Shown piece after piece: positions 22,617-33,728 of a stretch of 64,000 nucleotides of DNA. Each line of letters opens with the position of its first letter. The stretch's first letter is position 1. The notes below the pieces were generated by a model. That model did not search any database, was not told the origin of the DNA, and saw nothing but the letters and a program-made list of their open reading frames with translations. The position numbers and the translations under genes were made by a program. This stretch comes from Gari tellinella (lineage: Eukaryota; Mollusca; Bivalvia; Cardiida; Psammobiidae), in NCBI GenBank assembly GCA_922989275.2, contig OV277871.1:65431848-65495847 (forward strand), read 5' to 3'.

Positions 22617-22677
22617 TTTCGCAGGGTAAGTTTATCGTAAACGACCTTCGGGCGTTTACATAACTTACCCACTGCGA
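22617..22677. repeat. Hairpin GGTAAGTTTAT/ATAACTTACC
   Basis: TTCGCAGGGTAAGTTTATCG pairs with GTTTACATAACTTACCCACT..GCGAA around CCTTCGGG. Possible end of an unidentified foldback element. Confidence 0.7.
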
Positions 22678-22970
22678 AGCTAATGTGTTCATACCGTCGT
22701 GAGTGGCAAAAAGATGTTGTTTATTCCTATATTATTTATTCCGTGTATCGCACAATGAAAAAATAGTACAGCTCTGATCAGAGGACTTCATTAATTGACA
22801 TAATTTTATGTTTTGGGTCTACACTATGTCTATAGAACAAATGTACTCTTAGCAGGTATACTGTTTGTCAATACACGTACCCTCCATCAAAAGTGTGGAT
22901 GTGAAAAGAACGATATGTGTCGACAGATGTGTGTTAAAACATAATTTTATAGGTCGACATATCGAGTGTA

Positions 22971-23213
22971 TTAATCCTTTCACTCTCAATGACGTCATAA
23001 ATCGCTTTTGCAAACAGTTTGGGTCAAAATCAGACGCCGCGCCACGCGGCGTCTGATCAGGACCCAATCAGTTTGACATTCGTTTCGAAATTGCGTCAGT
23101 CGTATTTCCTTAAATCTAACTTTGAAACGATATTGCAGGCAGTATTGAAGCACATGACAATATGCGGTAAAGGGGTGTAAAACTCTCGACAAATTTGATC
23201 ATGAACGGGTTAA
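22971..23213 (+). mobile_element. P2 copy 2, full length (243 bp)
   Basis: TTAA at both ends, TTAATCCTTTCACTCTCAAT and ATCATGAACGGGTTAA. Hairpin 23009-23072 (GACGCCGCGCCACGCGGCGTC apex). Exactly the same length as 30885-31127 and matching it throughout. Confidence 0.85.
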
Positions 23214-24914
23214 GCCGTTCAGTCCTATCGACGACTATGATTGGCCTTCATTAACAGTGTACATGTACCTGTACAGGATCATGTGCACTGTGCACACAAA
23301 GTTGACCTAGATCAGGGGGCTCCTTACGGCAATTAGTTGAAAAACGAATACCCTAATTAGTCAAAAATGGAACAAACTTTATCAGAAACAGAAAGTCCAT
23401 TCAATATTTCAGGAGTGAGTTAGTTTCGATGGTCGATTGTCAAATAGATATGTTGCATTTTCACTTAGAAGAAGTCGTAAGACAAAAGTCAAACAGTTTG
23501 GGTACAAGGTGTCTGTCTGTATCCGAGTTGTTTCTAAATACCAGTGATGCTATGAACGACAAGGGAAAATTAACCTTATGAAACTTGTATCCTTTCTTGC
23601 AGGAACAATAATAGTTTGTCTTGCTATACTCATTTCCCCGCCAATTAGCTTAAGCAGGTGTTTGTTTTACTGCAAACACCTGCGCTTAAACAATTTACCA
23701 GACAAAGTTAGCCCCTCCAGTACTTTAACCTGAGTGCAGTGACATTTGCAAATAGGTTGGACCAGGACGAGATATTGTGTGATTCGGCATCTGACAAAGA
23801 TCCAAACTGTTTGCAAGCCATTTCAATGTTAATAAGTCTATGACAGATTAATTTAGTAAGATAAATTAGCCCAAACGCTTACTTTTAAGCAGTTGATATC
23901 CTGACATTGAGGGGATATATTCGGCGTTAGACTAAATTATTGATCTATCCTGGTAAACACGGTAATTCTATGGGTCATGTTGGATGATATGTGTGAGTAA
24001 TGATCAGTTATTTAGTTACCAACTCACCAAGATTACTCGCGTTTGCAAACGCTTTAGATCCAGAGAAGGTTTCTACATTAACCTTGTCCCGTCTTAAGCA
24101 ATCAAACTAAGCAAAAAAACAGCAATATAATAAACTGTAGAAAATGGTAGAACATTATTTTTTCTTTGGGTAGCAAACAGTTTGAAACGTTGTCTACACG
24201 TGTATGTTGGGATAAGATAATGGTTTTGCCTAAGTGTGGTCTTATAGCTTTATGTATGACTGATTTTACAAGATTAGAAATAACCAGATCTGATTAAAGA
24301 TGATAAAACATGACCGTAAAAAGGCATCAGAATGTTTCAATCTCAAATATGATCTTTCAGCATCCTAATAGTTGTGTTATCGGTGACAAATCTTGTTATT
24401 CATGTTCTGAATTGCTAATCCTTTGAACACCGTAAGCTTTGTTTTCTTTGAATTATAAAACACTTGCAAAATTCAGAACTGACAAACAATTTAAAGTATC
24501 TCGCTATAGTAGTCTTAACTATATCACTACATGTATAAAACTTTATCTCATCGCCAAACCACCATCTACATTGACAATGCCGTCTGACGCGTGAATATAT
24601 TTCAAGTTCGATTTACGACTTTTTGTTTTGACTGAAGACATATCAAACCGAGTGTCAAATAGTTGTGACCGTGATTAGACGATCAAAACTGTTTGCAAAG
24701 TCACATTTGGTGTCATTGGCTGTGAAAAAGTTATTCTAACACACCTCGCCCACACCCCTATATAAGCGAAGAAGGACCGTCTCAGTGTACGAATTTTCAG
24801 TAGAACACTCACGCGCTAAACGTTCGAACGTGACGTCATTTGGCTTCGAAAATGCGTACGCCAAGAAATGTAGCGCCGTTGCTTCGGTACAAATTTCGGT
24901 TAAATTATGTGTTA
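23214..24914. other. Mostly unassigned; eroded hairpins
   Basis: Remnants: hairpin CTTAAGCAGGTGTTTG/CAAACACCTGCGCTTAA (23649-23691); half arms ATCCAAACTGTTTGC (23800-23816) and AAAACTGTTTGCAAAGTC (24683-24706). No gene recognised. Confidence 0.5.
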
Positions 24915-25095
24915 GAATCGAAATAAAAAATTCATACCAGTGTTCTATCTAACAATCGAACACTGGTAGTCGTTGAGATGCTTGTAATTAAATCACTCGG
25001 CCTAAAGGCCTCGTGATTAAATTACTACGCATATCAACTCCTACCAGTGTTCGATTGCACGATAGAACACTGGTATGAATTTTTTATTTCTTAAG
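24915..25095. repeat. Foldback palindrome
   Basis: ATAAAAAATTCATACCAGTG..TATC and the inverse at 25065-25090 form the arms. A second pair TCGAACACTGGTAG/CTACCAGTGTTCGA lies inside, so the same half-sequence occurs four times. Confidence 0.85.
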
Positions 25096-25484
25096 TAGAA
25101 TCGGAGAAGTATAAAAAACTACTACTTTATTGCAGCTGTCGTTTTGCCTACGCAGTCAATAAGTTGTCTTATAGACAGTATTACTAGTGGTCTTATAAAT
25201 GTTTTAAGCGGAGATGGTACCAGTAAAGCAAACACCTGCCTCGTAAATTGACCATATAGTAATTACATAAAGAACACGCTCATACTTCCAATGAGGCAGA
25301 GATTCATTTATTTTGTTACAAATGACTATTAGTTAATGCGTTGCATATATATGTGTTGGTTTTACATTTATACAATACCATGCATAATTAATATGCACTA
25401 GTTCAATAGAACGTCTCGAACAATAGTTTTTAACATCTGCACGCTGTGTATCGAAGAAACGACTCTATTGCTTAGTACATGTAA
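25096..25484. other. Unassigned sequence
   Basis: No recognisable element or gene. Confidence 0.5.
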
Positions 25485-25556
25485 CACCTTAGAGTTAAAT
25501 GCAGAAATAAAGAGTTTGGTATTTGAAATACTCCTCTGATCTTTAGCCTTGATCAT
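25485..25556. repeat. Half of a CAGGGCTCCAGATAAG-type MITE
   Basis: TTAAATGCAGAAATAAAGA.TTTGGT.TTTGAAATACTCC matches the right half of 33184-33376. Confidence 0.6.
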
Positions 25557-25567
25557 AGGCAAATGGC

Positions 25568-25753
25568 TTAACTCTTTCCTCCCTGAAACTTTAAATGGAC
25601 AATTCCAGTTTCCATTTTAGTCTAGTCCATTTCTGACTTTTAAGGGTTGTTTTTGTCAATGTTTGGCATTGTGACAAACAGTGAAGACCCTGATCAGAGG
25701 GCTCCTAGGAGCCCTCTGATCTGGGTCTTCACTGTTTGCTCAGGACAAGTTAA
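25568..25753. mobile_element. TTAA-bounded element with AGGGCTCC hairpin
   Basis: TTAACTCTTTCCTCCCTGAA at the left and GGACAAGTTAA at the right. Perfect palindrome 25677-25737 (CAAACAGTGAAGACCCTGAT, apex GGGCTCCTAGGAGCCC). Another TTAA element carrying a related but different hairpin. Confidence 0.6.
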
Positions 25754-26164
25754 GGGTTACTGGTTTGAATACCATAAGTAAACTAACAAGTGTGCCAAAT
25801 TTCGACCAGCAGGATAAAAAAGTCCCCAGGAGTTGTTCAAATTATGCTGGGGCATAATTAAATTGCACTCATAGACCTGATCTTCGATATTGGCAACTTG
25901 TAAATTTCCGATACTCTTAGGTTGTTCAGCCGTTCGTCGGCTGTATGCTGAAGAACATGTGACAAATATGGCCTATGGGATACAACATAGGTGAATATTA
26001 CTTATAATGTGACTTTAAAGTACTTTAGTTTTAGCCAGATAGTCCACACATTGTTCTGGGTACATATTCAGTTATAGTAATGTCACGGTTTCACGATTGA
26101 TTGTTTTTAAAACATGTGAAGTACGAGTATTTGCATATTCAACTCTAGCGATATATACTCGTCA

Positions 26165-26273
26165 TTAACAAACAGAGTATCTGTGAAGAGTACACTTGTT
26201 ATCTTGAACAGTGTAGATCCGGGTCAGAGGGTTCCTCAAGGCGCATTCTGCTTTATTTCCAACCTGCTTTAAG
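26165..26273. repeat. Chimera of family E flank and P1 half-hairpin
   Basis: CTGTGAAGAGTACACTTG then GAACAGTGTAGATCC.GGTCAGAGGG (family E-like) runs directly into AAGGCGCATTCTGCTTTA..ACCTGCTTTAAG (P1 right arm, 26236-26273). This looks like recombination between two hairpins. Confidence 0.55.
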
Positions 26274-27039
26274 TAATCGCGTTTGAACAATAAAACATTT
26301 GGAAAGCTTAGGACTGTTCATGATCAACTTATGGCAGCCCTGTATTGGTGATGGACACCTTCAAGCCAACTTTTAAAAATCTTGCAGACAGTAGTAATCA
26401 AACACACAGTGAAAGACTCAATATTGTTTATGTATTTATATATATGATGGCAAACGTAGGACTATGGTATACATATACATGTATATGGTAAAGCACGGTG
26501 AATGTGTACTTTTTTATGTGTTTCAGCATCAAAGGTTATTGTTTCGATGAAATATCACTTTGCCCTTTGGTGAAATAGGGAGAACTGAGGGAGAACGTTT
26601 TATGATGCTATTGGCAGTCTATCAAATATTGTATTAAGTATTATTATGCAATTTGCTGATAGGTCAGAGAAAAAATACAGTGCCAGAATTGTCGGCGCCA
26701 TATATGATTTCATGACAAATAACACATTTCTGGTGTAGTATTATTGCCATACAGTACAATCTGTCTTGATCTACAAACCCTGTAAATATACGTAAGATCT
26801 TGAAATGCAAGCTTAATGTACGACAACAATAACAGATAAAGCTCCGGAACGAGCCTCCGTATTACATTCGTGTTACATAAAGCTGTCACCTATATAAGGA
26901 CATACACCAGAAGTTATTGCCGTTGTCGATGGAAATATATATTTACTGTATTAATTACTTCCTTTGGCATTCTGCTGGTATACATTATATATTCTAACAT
27001 GACACGTGTTTTTGTCACTATAGCTTATCGTGGTATATC
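26274..27039. other. Unassigned sequence
   Basis: An open frame of 75 codons (26870-27097) has a hydrophobic stretch but no motif and overlaps a duplicated non-coding block. I do not call it a gene. Confidence 0.5.
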
Positions 27040-27700
27040 TGAAACGTTTTACAACGTTCTTTCCTACCCCGCACCTCCCGCAGTTAATCTACCATAAATG
27101 ACAAGACATGACGTAATGCATTCATTCAGTACCATTTTTTGAAATTTCAAACGTCATTCCTATAGCCCGTAAAGACCACATACTTTTAACCAGTCATGCT
27201 ACTTGTCATTTTCCCATCTTTTGTCTTATCATATGTAACGTTTGCTATGTGTTAGATGGTATAACAGTAGATAAGCGTTCTGTGTGTGCATTCTCTGCTG
27301 TACGTAAGTTTGCTGTGGGGTGTTAGATTCTTGTAAAAGCCGCGAGAAAAGTAATTCAATCGGAAAACTGAGTCCACAGCGGAAATAAAAGTGAAATATT
27401 TGATTTCTTTTAATCTATATTCTATCGTTATTAAACGTAATTTTAAAACGGTTGGTTGCTGTGATGCGCAGGTGGTCATTGCTGCGCATCACAACTCCTT
27501 ACCGTTGTAAAATATCGTTTAAAATCACATTATTATAATATCACTTTACAATGCGCTTCCCTACCCCTCTCCTCCCACGTTTAAATGACGTGACGTGACG
27601 TCATGCATGTATACGTTACCGTTTTTTAACTTTCTAACGTAATTCCTATAGCCCGTAAATCCCAGTCATTTTTCTGTTATTTCCCCATTGTTCTTCCTTG
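27040..27700 (+). repeat. Duplicated block about 480 bp apart
   Basis: 27045-27225 and 27545-27700 share CCTACCCC..CCTCCC, ATGACGT, TACCATTTTTTGAAATTTC/TACCGTTTTTTAACTTTC, TTCCTATAGCCCGTAAA and CATTTTCCCAT/TATTTCCCCAT. A hairpin GTGATGCGCAG/CTGCGCATCAC lies between them (27459-27491). Confidence 0.7.
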
Positions 27701-27714
27701 TTTCAAGTAATATT

Positions 27715-27898
27715 TGTTCTTTTTAACGCAAACAAAACGCAATCGCATAGCAATAAAATAACAGATTTTTTTGGTAAATTGTACCGATTTTTTAGCCTGA
27801 TAAGACACCTGGTTATACGGCGTCTGTTTTTTCTCCAAACTGTTTGCAATGGAAATAATAAATTGAGCATACAGGAAAGAATAACGTATTTAAATAAT
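27715..27898 (-). mobile_element. Degenerate M1
   Basis: TTTTAACGCAAAC, ACGCAATCGCATAG, TTAGCCTGATAAGACACC, CTCCAAACTGTTTGCAATGG and GAAAGAATAACGTATT keep M1 order. Ends lost. Confidence 0.7.
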
Positions 27899-28252
27899 TT
27901 TGATTGTGCAGATGTCATCATATTTGAGATAGAGAAATATAATTTAATATCTACTTGATGTTTTTCAAAAAGCAAATCGGGGGAAATTAATCTCCATCTG
28001 ATCAATTTATTTCAGTCGTACATGAGAATTCCATTAAGGTGTATATTTACTCAATCTAAATTGTCGGCTACAATGGTATGTACATTTCATCTGTTATTAG
28101 ATACTAGACGTAATAATTACTTTCAATTGAATTCATCATCGATTCTATAACTCTGACAACCTTCCTTTTCAATTCCAGTTTGTATTCAATAAATCTTTTG
28201 ACATCTGAAAAAAAATCAGTATTATATAACCATTTAGGAACCTTTTGTAAGA

Positions 28253-28440
28253 CCGCCGTTTAAACGAACTCAAAACGCAATCGCTGCATGTATGCCATAA
28301 AATGTAGAAAAGGATAACGTCTTGAAAATACTGACGATCTCCTTTTATCTGAATGGGATCTAGTTTGAAACCTGGTCAGCTGCCTTGTAACCCAGCGTCT
28401 GATCTCGCACCAAACCGTATTTATCCAAATATAATTTAAT
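28253..28440 (-). mobile_element. Degenerate M1
   Basis: CCGTTTAAACGAAC, AAAATGTAGAAAAGGATAACG, TTTGAAACCTGGTCAG and TAACCCAGCGTCTGATCTCG show a decayed copy; right end missing. Confidence 0.65.
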
Positions 28441-28473
28441 ATTGTTTGTTTTCATTGCATTTGGTTAGCTGTG

Positions 28474-28527
28474 ATTTGCTATAATTTTTGTTTCATAACT
28501 CCAATAATTTTTGTTTCATAACTCCAT
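28474..28527 (+). repeat. Short tandem duplication
   Basis: AATTTTTGTTTCATAACTCC occurs twice in tandem with a 23-bp spacing. Confidence 0.8.
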
Positions 28528-28783
28528 GAAAATAATAAAATTCAGGCCACGCCTTGTCAGGACTACTTTCCCTTAGTCCAACTGCTCTTCACAAGCGCTG
28601 CATGAAGCAGGATGCCAAATGACGTCATTGACGTCGACGTTACTACATAACAACGACGCGTTTTGGCGGAAAATATATATGGCGGAAGGACTACAACCTA
28701 CGTTTTAAAAGCGTTAAAAAAAGAACATTCGCTTTAGATTCTCTATTCAACTACTTTCTTAATTCAGAAGTGATATTAAATTA

Positions 28784-28938
28784 TAAGGAATAATTCGGAA
28801 TATTTATTGTATTCATGGAGGTATGAAAATAAAACCTGGTCACACTTTTGTATGAAACCGCTGTGCGGTTTCATACAGTGTGACCAGGTTTTTTTTTCAT
28901 ACCTCCATGAATACAATAAATATTCGAATTATTCCTTA
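28784..28938. repeat. Near-perfect 155-bp palindrome
   Basis: Arms of about 75 bp: TAAGGAATAATTCGGAATAT..CATGGAGGTATGAAAA, AACCTGGTCACAC, TGTATGAAACCGC and their inverses. The apex is CCGCTGTGCGG. A strong cruciform or hairpin candidate. Confidence 0.9.
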
Positions 28939-29094
28939 AATGTAAATATTGAATAATGGGTTAAACAAACACAAACTTGTTTCAAAACCCGATGTATAAC
29001 ATTTGAGCTACCCATAGTTCCTTCCTCTGTAAGATATGTACCACTACTATGCAAATAAACACGACCCCAATCTACCTAACCTCTATCCACAAGA

Positions 29095-29375
29095 ATATTG
29101 AATGTTACAAATGAATGGGCGAGGCTTTCACACAAGGTCTGTGTGTGTTATTGTCAACTGAACTCCGAATGCAACATTGTAATTGTACCGCCATACAGAA
29201 TTTGTCATTCGAATGGCCAACAGACACGTTTAATTCCTCATGGGACCAGGCTCCACAATAACTTTCCATACCTACACCAGAAGTCGATAAGAGTTCGGAA
29301 TGAGGTGTCGGAGTAAGAATTGAATTATACAGTCCCAAAGAAACCAAACGCTATACACTCATTTCCTTAGATAAC
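29095..29375 (-). repeat. Dispersed repeat G, copy 2
   Basis: Inverse of 17238-17535 with high identity. The shared open frame here extends upstream, but it carries many amino-acid changes and has no homologue I recognise. Confidence 0.75.
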
Positions 29376-29488
29376 TTTTCACCAGCAAATACGACCATAT
29401 TTTTCTTTTCAAATAGAATATTTCTTCAGCAAAGCTATCTTAACTCGCATGTGTCTAATTGATTTTACCTTGGGTCCAAGGTTATAAA

Positions 29489-29602
29489 TAGTTTAAGTTG
29501 AGTCTGAGACTGATATCAAGCATTTGATTGGTCAGATGTGGGCAAAGGTTCCAATCCGACCATTCAAATGCTTGAGATCGACCTCAGACTCAACTTAAAC
29601 AC
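29489..29602. repeat. Palindrome
   Basis: GTTTAAGTTGAGTCTGAG..TCAAGCATTTGATTGGTC pairs with its inverse ending near 29602. Roughly 50-bp arms with a few mismatches. Confidence 0.85.
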
Positions 29603-29703
29603 TTAATAACTTTAAGACCTGATTATATATATTGGATGAATAAAGGGGGAATTAAGGGTGTCAAATCTAATTTTTCATTTGCATTTTAATTTAAATTCCA
29701 ATT

Positions 29704-29770
29704 AGCAAACAGCGTTGACTCAGATCAGATGCCGCATGATGCGGCATCTGATCTGAGTCAGCACTGTTTC
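29704..29770. repeat. Perfect hairpin GATGCCGCATGATGCGGCATC
   Basis: GCAAACAGCGTTGACTCAGA and its near-complement surround the apex. Same module as in M1/M2/P2 but with compensated changes in both arms. Confidence 0.8.
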
Positions 29771-29975
29771 ATTATGTCCCATTTATGGGACGCCAGGCAC
29801 AAGTGCGTTACATCTAACATCTATGCTATAATGACGAAAAAAGCATTTTACAGACAACTTTACGGCGATGAAAGGGACTCTACATAATAAGGTCGTGAAC
29901 AAATTCAACCATAATGTTAGCTATTTGCACCAATTTTGCCATTTTGGGGCTGTTGGATTCATTCATTACCACCTA

Positions 29976-30212
29976 CAGTGGAGAATGTGTTATTCTTTCC
30001 CAATAAACGCGTTTACGCTAAAACTATTATTTGCAGTGCAAACAGTTTGGAGCCAGATCAGACGCCGGGTTACCCGGCGTCTGATCAGGCTCCAAACTGT
30101 TTGCCACCAAGATAAACAAGAATTATCAGAATTGTCCATAAGTTGTTCTTTTCTACGTTTTAGTGCTTTGCGGTTTGCGTTTAAACGGGAAAGAATAACA
30201 GATTCTCCACTG
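29976..30212 (+). mobile_element. M1 copy 12, 9-bp internal deletion
   Basis: TA flanks, intact ends and hairpin. The GCGTTTGCGTACGTTTGCG tract is shortened to GCGGTTTGCG. Confidence 0.93.
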
Positions 30213-30404
30213 TATAATAATTTTTAAAAAAGCATATTCAGTCATTCATAGAACTAAATGTTCTAAAGAAAAAAAATAGCAGCCCTATTTTTTTTGCATT
30301 TCATCAGGGTTTACATTCGTTGTAAATTTTCGTTTCGTAGACATAGCAAATACATGTACACGATGCAAAGTAAAAACAAACAGCATGCGAATGTACAAAA
30401 ACCT

Positions 30405-30485
30405 CCCTTTAACCCTATCGGTGTCAGGCCGACAATACTGAAAAAGTGCAAACAGTTTGGATCCTGGTCAGATACCTCGTCACAA
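30405..30485. repeat. P2-like hairpin half
   Basis: TTTAACCCTATCGGTGTCAG then GTGCAAACAGTTTGGATCCTGG.CAGATACC; the right arm is missing. Confidence 0.45.
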
Positions 30486-30606
30486 ACAAATCAATGATTC
30501 ATAATTTAAAAAAAATAATAAATTCCAAAATTTTATAAATAAAAGCAGAAGAACACTTGAAACAGAGGATAAAAAGGAAGTGATTTGCTATACGGGCTAT
30601 ATGCTA

Positions 30607-30852
30607 CAGTGGAGAATATGTTATTCTTTCCCAATAAACGCGTTTACGCTAAAACTATTATTTACCATACAAACAGTTTGGAGCCAGATCAGACGCCGGG
30701 TAACCCGGCGTCTGATCAGGCTCCAAACTGTTTGCCACCATGACAAACATGAATTATCAGAATTGTCAAAAAGTTGTACTTTTCTACGTTTTAGCGCTTT
30801 GCGTTTGCGTACGTTTGCGTTTAAACGGGAAAGAATAACAGATTCTCCACTG
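30607..30852 (+). mobile_element. M1 copy 13, full length
   Basis: TA flanks. Left flank ends TATATGCTA and right flank starts TATATGCGA, a possible 9-bp duplication with one mismatch. Hairpin intact. Confidence 0.93.
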
Positions 30853-30884
30853 TATATGCGACGAAAATGTTAATAACACTCAAC

Positions 30885-31127
30885 TTAACACTTTCACTCT
30901 CAATGACGCCATAAAGCGCGGTTGCAAACAGTTTGGGCCCTGATCAGACGCCGCGTGACGTGGCGTCTTATCGGGACCCAAACTGTTTGACACTCGATAT
31001 GAAATGTCGTTAGTCATATTGCCTTAAATCTAACTTCGAAATGATATTGCAGACAACAATTTTGAAGCAGCCGACACTATGGCAGTGAAGGGGTAAAACA
31101 CTCTCGACTTGATCATGAAAGGGTTAA
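30885..31127 (+). mobile_element. P2 copy 3, full length (243 bp)
   Basis: TTAA ends TTAACACTTTCACTCTCAAT / CATGAAAGGGTTAA. Hairpin 30922-30990 (CAAACAGTTTGGGCCCTGAT; one arm has ACGTGGCGTCTTAT). Begins about 30 bp after M1 copy 13. Confidence 0.85.
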
Positions 31128-31154
31128 ACGTAATTGTTGTTGTTGCAACAGACA

Positions 31155-31185
31155 GTTTATTTATTTATTTATTTATTTATTTATT
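31155..31185. repeat. TTTA microsatellite
   Basis: Seven or so TTTA units, followed by CCGATTTATATAGCGCTC..AAAAGCGCTTCAC, which pairs AGCGCT-type ends and may be the edge of another repeat. Confidence 0.9.
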
Positions 31186-31448
31186 ATACCCGATTTATAT
31201 AGCGCTCTTTTCACACAGGAGTTGTGCGTTCAAAAGCGCTTCACATGAAATTATATAAATGTACCTTCAAAGCAAGAAAGACAAATAAATACATTCACAA
31301 TAAAAATGATACAATATTGAGTAGCATGGAAACATGGAAATTCTTTCAATATTATTACCAAGATTATAAAATTGTTATAGTAAGTTTGTAAAATTATTTT
31401 TAAAATGAGTCAAATAATTAAAAGATCAATGGCATGATTTAAAACATA

Positions 31449-31600
31449 GTGGTTTTTTGTTTGTTTGTTTGTTTGTGTCAGTGTAGAGCCGGAGAGTAGT
31501 TCACAAATCGTAAAACGAAAGTTTAAAACAATACTCTCCATGTTGTTTTGTTGAATTTGTTTGTTTGTTTGTTTCAGTGTAGAGCCGGAGAGCAGTTTAG
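31449..31600 (+). repeat. Duplicated TTTG-repeat unit
   Basis: (TTTG)n followed by TCAGTGTAGAGCCGGAGAG occurs at 31453-31499 and again at 31558-31595, a tandem duplication of about 105 bp. Confidence 0.8.
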
Positions 31601-31701
31601 AGTAGGACAAACGTAATACAGAAAGCTGTTGAAGGAGAAACGGTTGGTATTGCCTTGTTTTGTTTTAAGCAACCACCCGCATTTAAAGGATCACTTCCCC
31701 T

Positions 31702-31944
31702 GGGGCCCGTTTCATAAAACTTCGTACGAAAAAATCGATCGTAAGTTAAAACTTTAAAATGCATTTAATTTCGTATTTCTCTATTTAATCCGGTCTTGTG
31801 ACATATTTTTGGAATCGTCTTTTCAAGACGATTCCAAAAAAATGTCACAAGACAGGATTAGATGGAGAAATAAAAATATATTGAGACTTTTATAATCAGA
31901 CTTACGACAACATTTGTCTTACGAAGTTTTATGAAACGGGCCCC
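31702..31944. mobile_element. R1 MITE, copy 1
   Basis: Inverted ends GGGGCCCGTTTCATAAAACT and the complement ending CGGGCCCC. Inner palindrome TTGGAATCGTCTTTTCAAGACGATTCCAA. Target duplication not clear. Ends of the form CAGGGGCCCG suit an hAT-like MITE, but that is inference. Confidence 0.8.
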
Positions 31945-32439
31945 TGTTTTATGTCACTCAAGAAGGGAGTATCGTCGTTTTATGTTTTCTTCATTCACAC
32001 ATAAAGCATTTATCTTCTCCTTTCCAGTTTATAAACTAAACAAAAAACAAACTCAAAAGTAGGAGTCGGAGCCGACAAGGTCACTTTACTTTTATCTCGC
32101 ATACATAACAGTGGATCCACACATAAAAAAGAGCCAATTGAATACTTATGGCTCAATAAATGTCACTAACATAATAAAACTTAACACTGCATGAAAGATA
32201 CTCTTTCATGACAAAAAGTCTGTGTCCACTGTTCCAAACACACTGTAGTTAAGTTAATCACCCATCTCACTACTCGCTCACTATGGCAACCAAACATAAA
32301 CCAGTCTGCAAAATAAAACACTATTTGAGCAAAGAAATAACATAGGGAGGGTGGGTGGGAAAATGTCAATTACGAAGTATCTGTAACCTTGTCGGACCGT
32401 CGAATGAGCTTATACCTCTATACATAGAAGCAATTCAAA

Positions 32440-32606
32440 ATTCTCAAATTTTATCTATTTCTCCGTCTAATCCTGTCCAGTGACATCTCTTTGAACTGAC
32501 GATTGCAAAGAGATGACACGACATGACGTAGAAATCAGGAAATAAATGTATTTTAAAGTTTTGACTTACGGCCATTTTTGTCATACGACATTTCGTTAGA
32601 CGGTCC
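32440..32606. repeat. R1 partial copy
   Basis: TTATCTATTTCTCCGTCTAAT, GTGACATCTCTTTG, ATTGCAAAGAGATGAC and GACTTACGGCCATTTTTGTC match R1. It abuts the full copy at 32608, giving a head-to-tail pair. Confidence 0.65.
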
Positions 32607-32607
32607 C

Positions 32608-32851
32608 TGGGGCCCGTTTCATAAAACTTCGTACGGCAAAAACGGTCGTAAGTCAAAACTTTGATACACATTTATTTTTTGATTTCTCTATCTAATCCTG
32701 CCTTGTGACATCTCTTTGGAATCGTCTTTTCAAGACAATTCCAAAAAAGATGTCACAAGACAGGATTAGATGGAGAAATAAATAATAATTGAGACTTTTA
32801 TAATCTGACTTATGACAACATTTTGTACGAAGTTTTATGAAACGGACCCCT
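32608..32851. mobile_element. R1 copy 2
   Basis: TGGGGCCCGTTTCATAAAAC to TTTTATGAAACGGACCCCTG. Internal palindrome TTGGAATCGTCTTTTCAAGAC. Very close to copy 1. Confidence 0.8.
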
Positions 32852-33183
32852 GGTGAATAGTTAGCACTATAGTATATAGACATTATTTCTCCATAACGGC
32901 AACTGCTAACAGAACGTATACACACTGTGTCACAGTTATACAAATAATCTATAAAAATACTATCTCTTTGGAAATTGCTGAAGGTACGTTTTGCAATTAA
33001 GTCAAGGTTTCATAAAACTAAATGGTATGAGCAATGATACTGATGGCAAACAGTTAGGATCCAGATCAAACGCCGAGTAACCGTAATTTGCATCCAATGG
33101 TTTCTTTATTATTTATGTTTTGGTAAACGACAGGAAAAAGCCACAAAAAGTGAAACGTCAACATTTCCCTGATGAAGCTTTAG

Positions 33184-33376
33184 CAGGGCTCCAGATAAGA
33201 GGGAGTAAACTTAACAAATCCAACATTTTCTCACTCATTTCAGCACCAAATCCTATGGTGTTACTACTCATTAGAATCGCCTCGAAGAGACAATTCTAAC
33301 GAGTAGTGACAACATAGGGTTTTAATGCAGAAATAAAGATTTTAGTTTTTGAAATACTCCCCTTATCTGGAGCCCT
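33184..33376. mobile_element. TIR MITE CAGGGCTCCAGATAAG
   Basis: 193 bp. Ends CAGGGCTCCAGATAAGAGGG / CCCTTATCTGGAGCCCTG. Inner hairpin CTACTCATTAGAATCGCC..GACAATTCTAACGAGTAG. Possible TTTAG duplication at the edges. hAT-like by its ends (inference). Confidence 0.75.
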
Positions 33377-33408
33377 GTTTAGGCATTCTTGTCTGTCTTG
33401 TTTGCAGT

Positions 33409-33545
33409 AATTGTTGTCATCTCAGATATGTACCAACTAGATCTACGAAACTTTTCTATGTTTATTCTAACAACAATTGATCTTTTTGTGTCAACATCAA
33501 TACATGTCGTCTCTTATTTCAAATTCAGTCTCGTGCCATGAACTC
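33409..33545 (+). repeat. Unoccupied copy of the 34236/35214 repeat
   Basis: TGTCATCTCAGATATGTACCAACTA continues directly into TGTTTATTCTAACA.CAA.TGA and TGTCAACATCAATACATGTCG. The second copy has the same two halves split by about 940 bp. Confidence 0.7.
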
Positions 33546-33654
33546 CGAGAACTCACTTTAAAGTTTCGCTTGGGAAATTGTCATCTTCAGCTATTCAATG
33601 TATCAGCTCTAGCGAGATTAATACAAGCGTTCACTTGTCCCATGCTAACAGAGT

Positions 33655-33712
33655 AGTTTCTGATCAGATGCTTACTGCACGAACCCTCTGATCAGGTTAT
33701 GCACTGTTTGCC
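33655..33712. repeat. Degenerate family E hairpin
   Basis: CTGATCAGATGCTTACTGCACGAACCCTCTGATCAGG..ATGCACTGTTTGCC, arms eroded. Confidence 0.45.
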
Positions 33713-33728
33713 GTGTTACAAAGTACTA

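Noticed and set aside
26870..27097. 75-codon frame with a hydrophobic stretch (possible membrane protein)
   Set aside because: It overlaps a block duplicated at 27545 where the frame is not kept, and it shows no recognisable motif.
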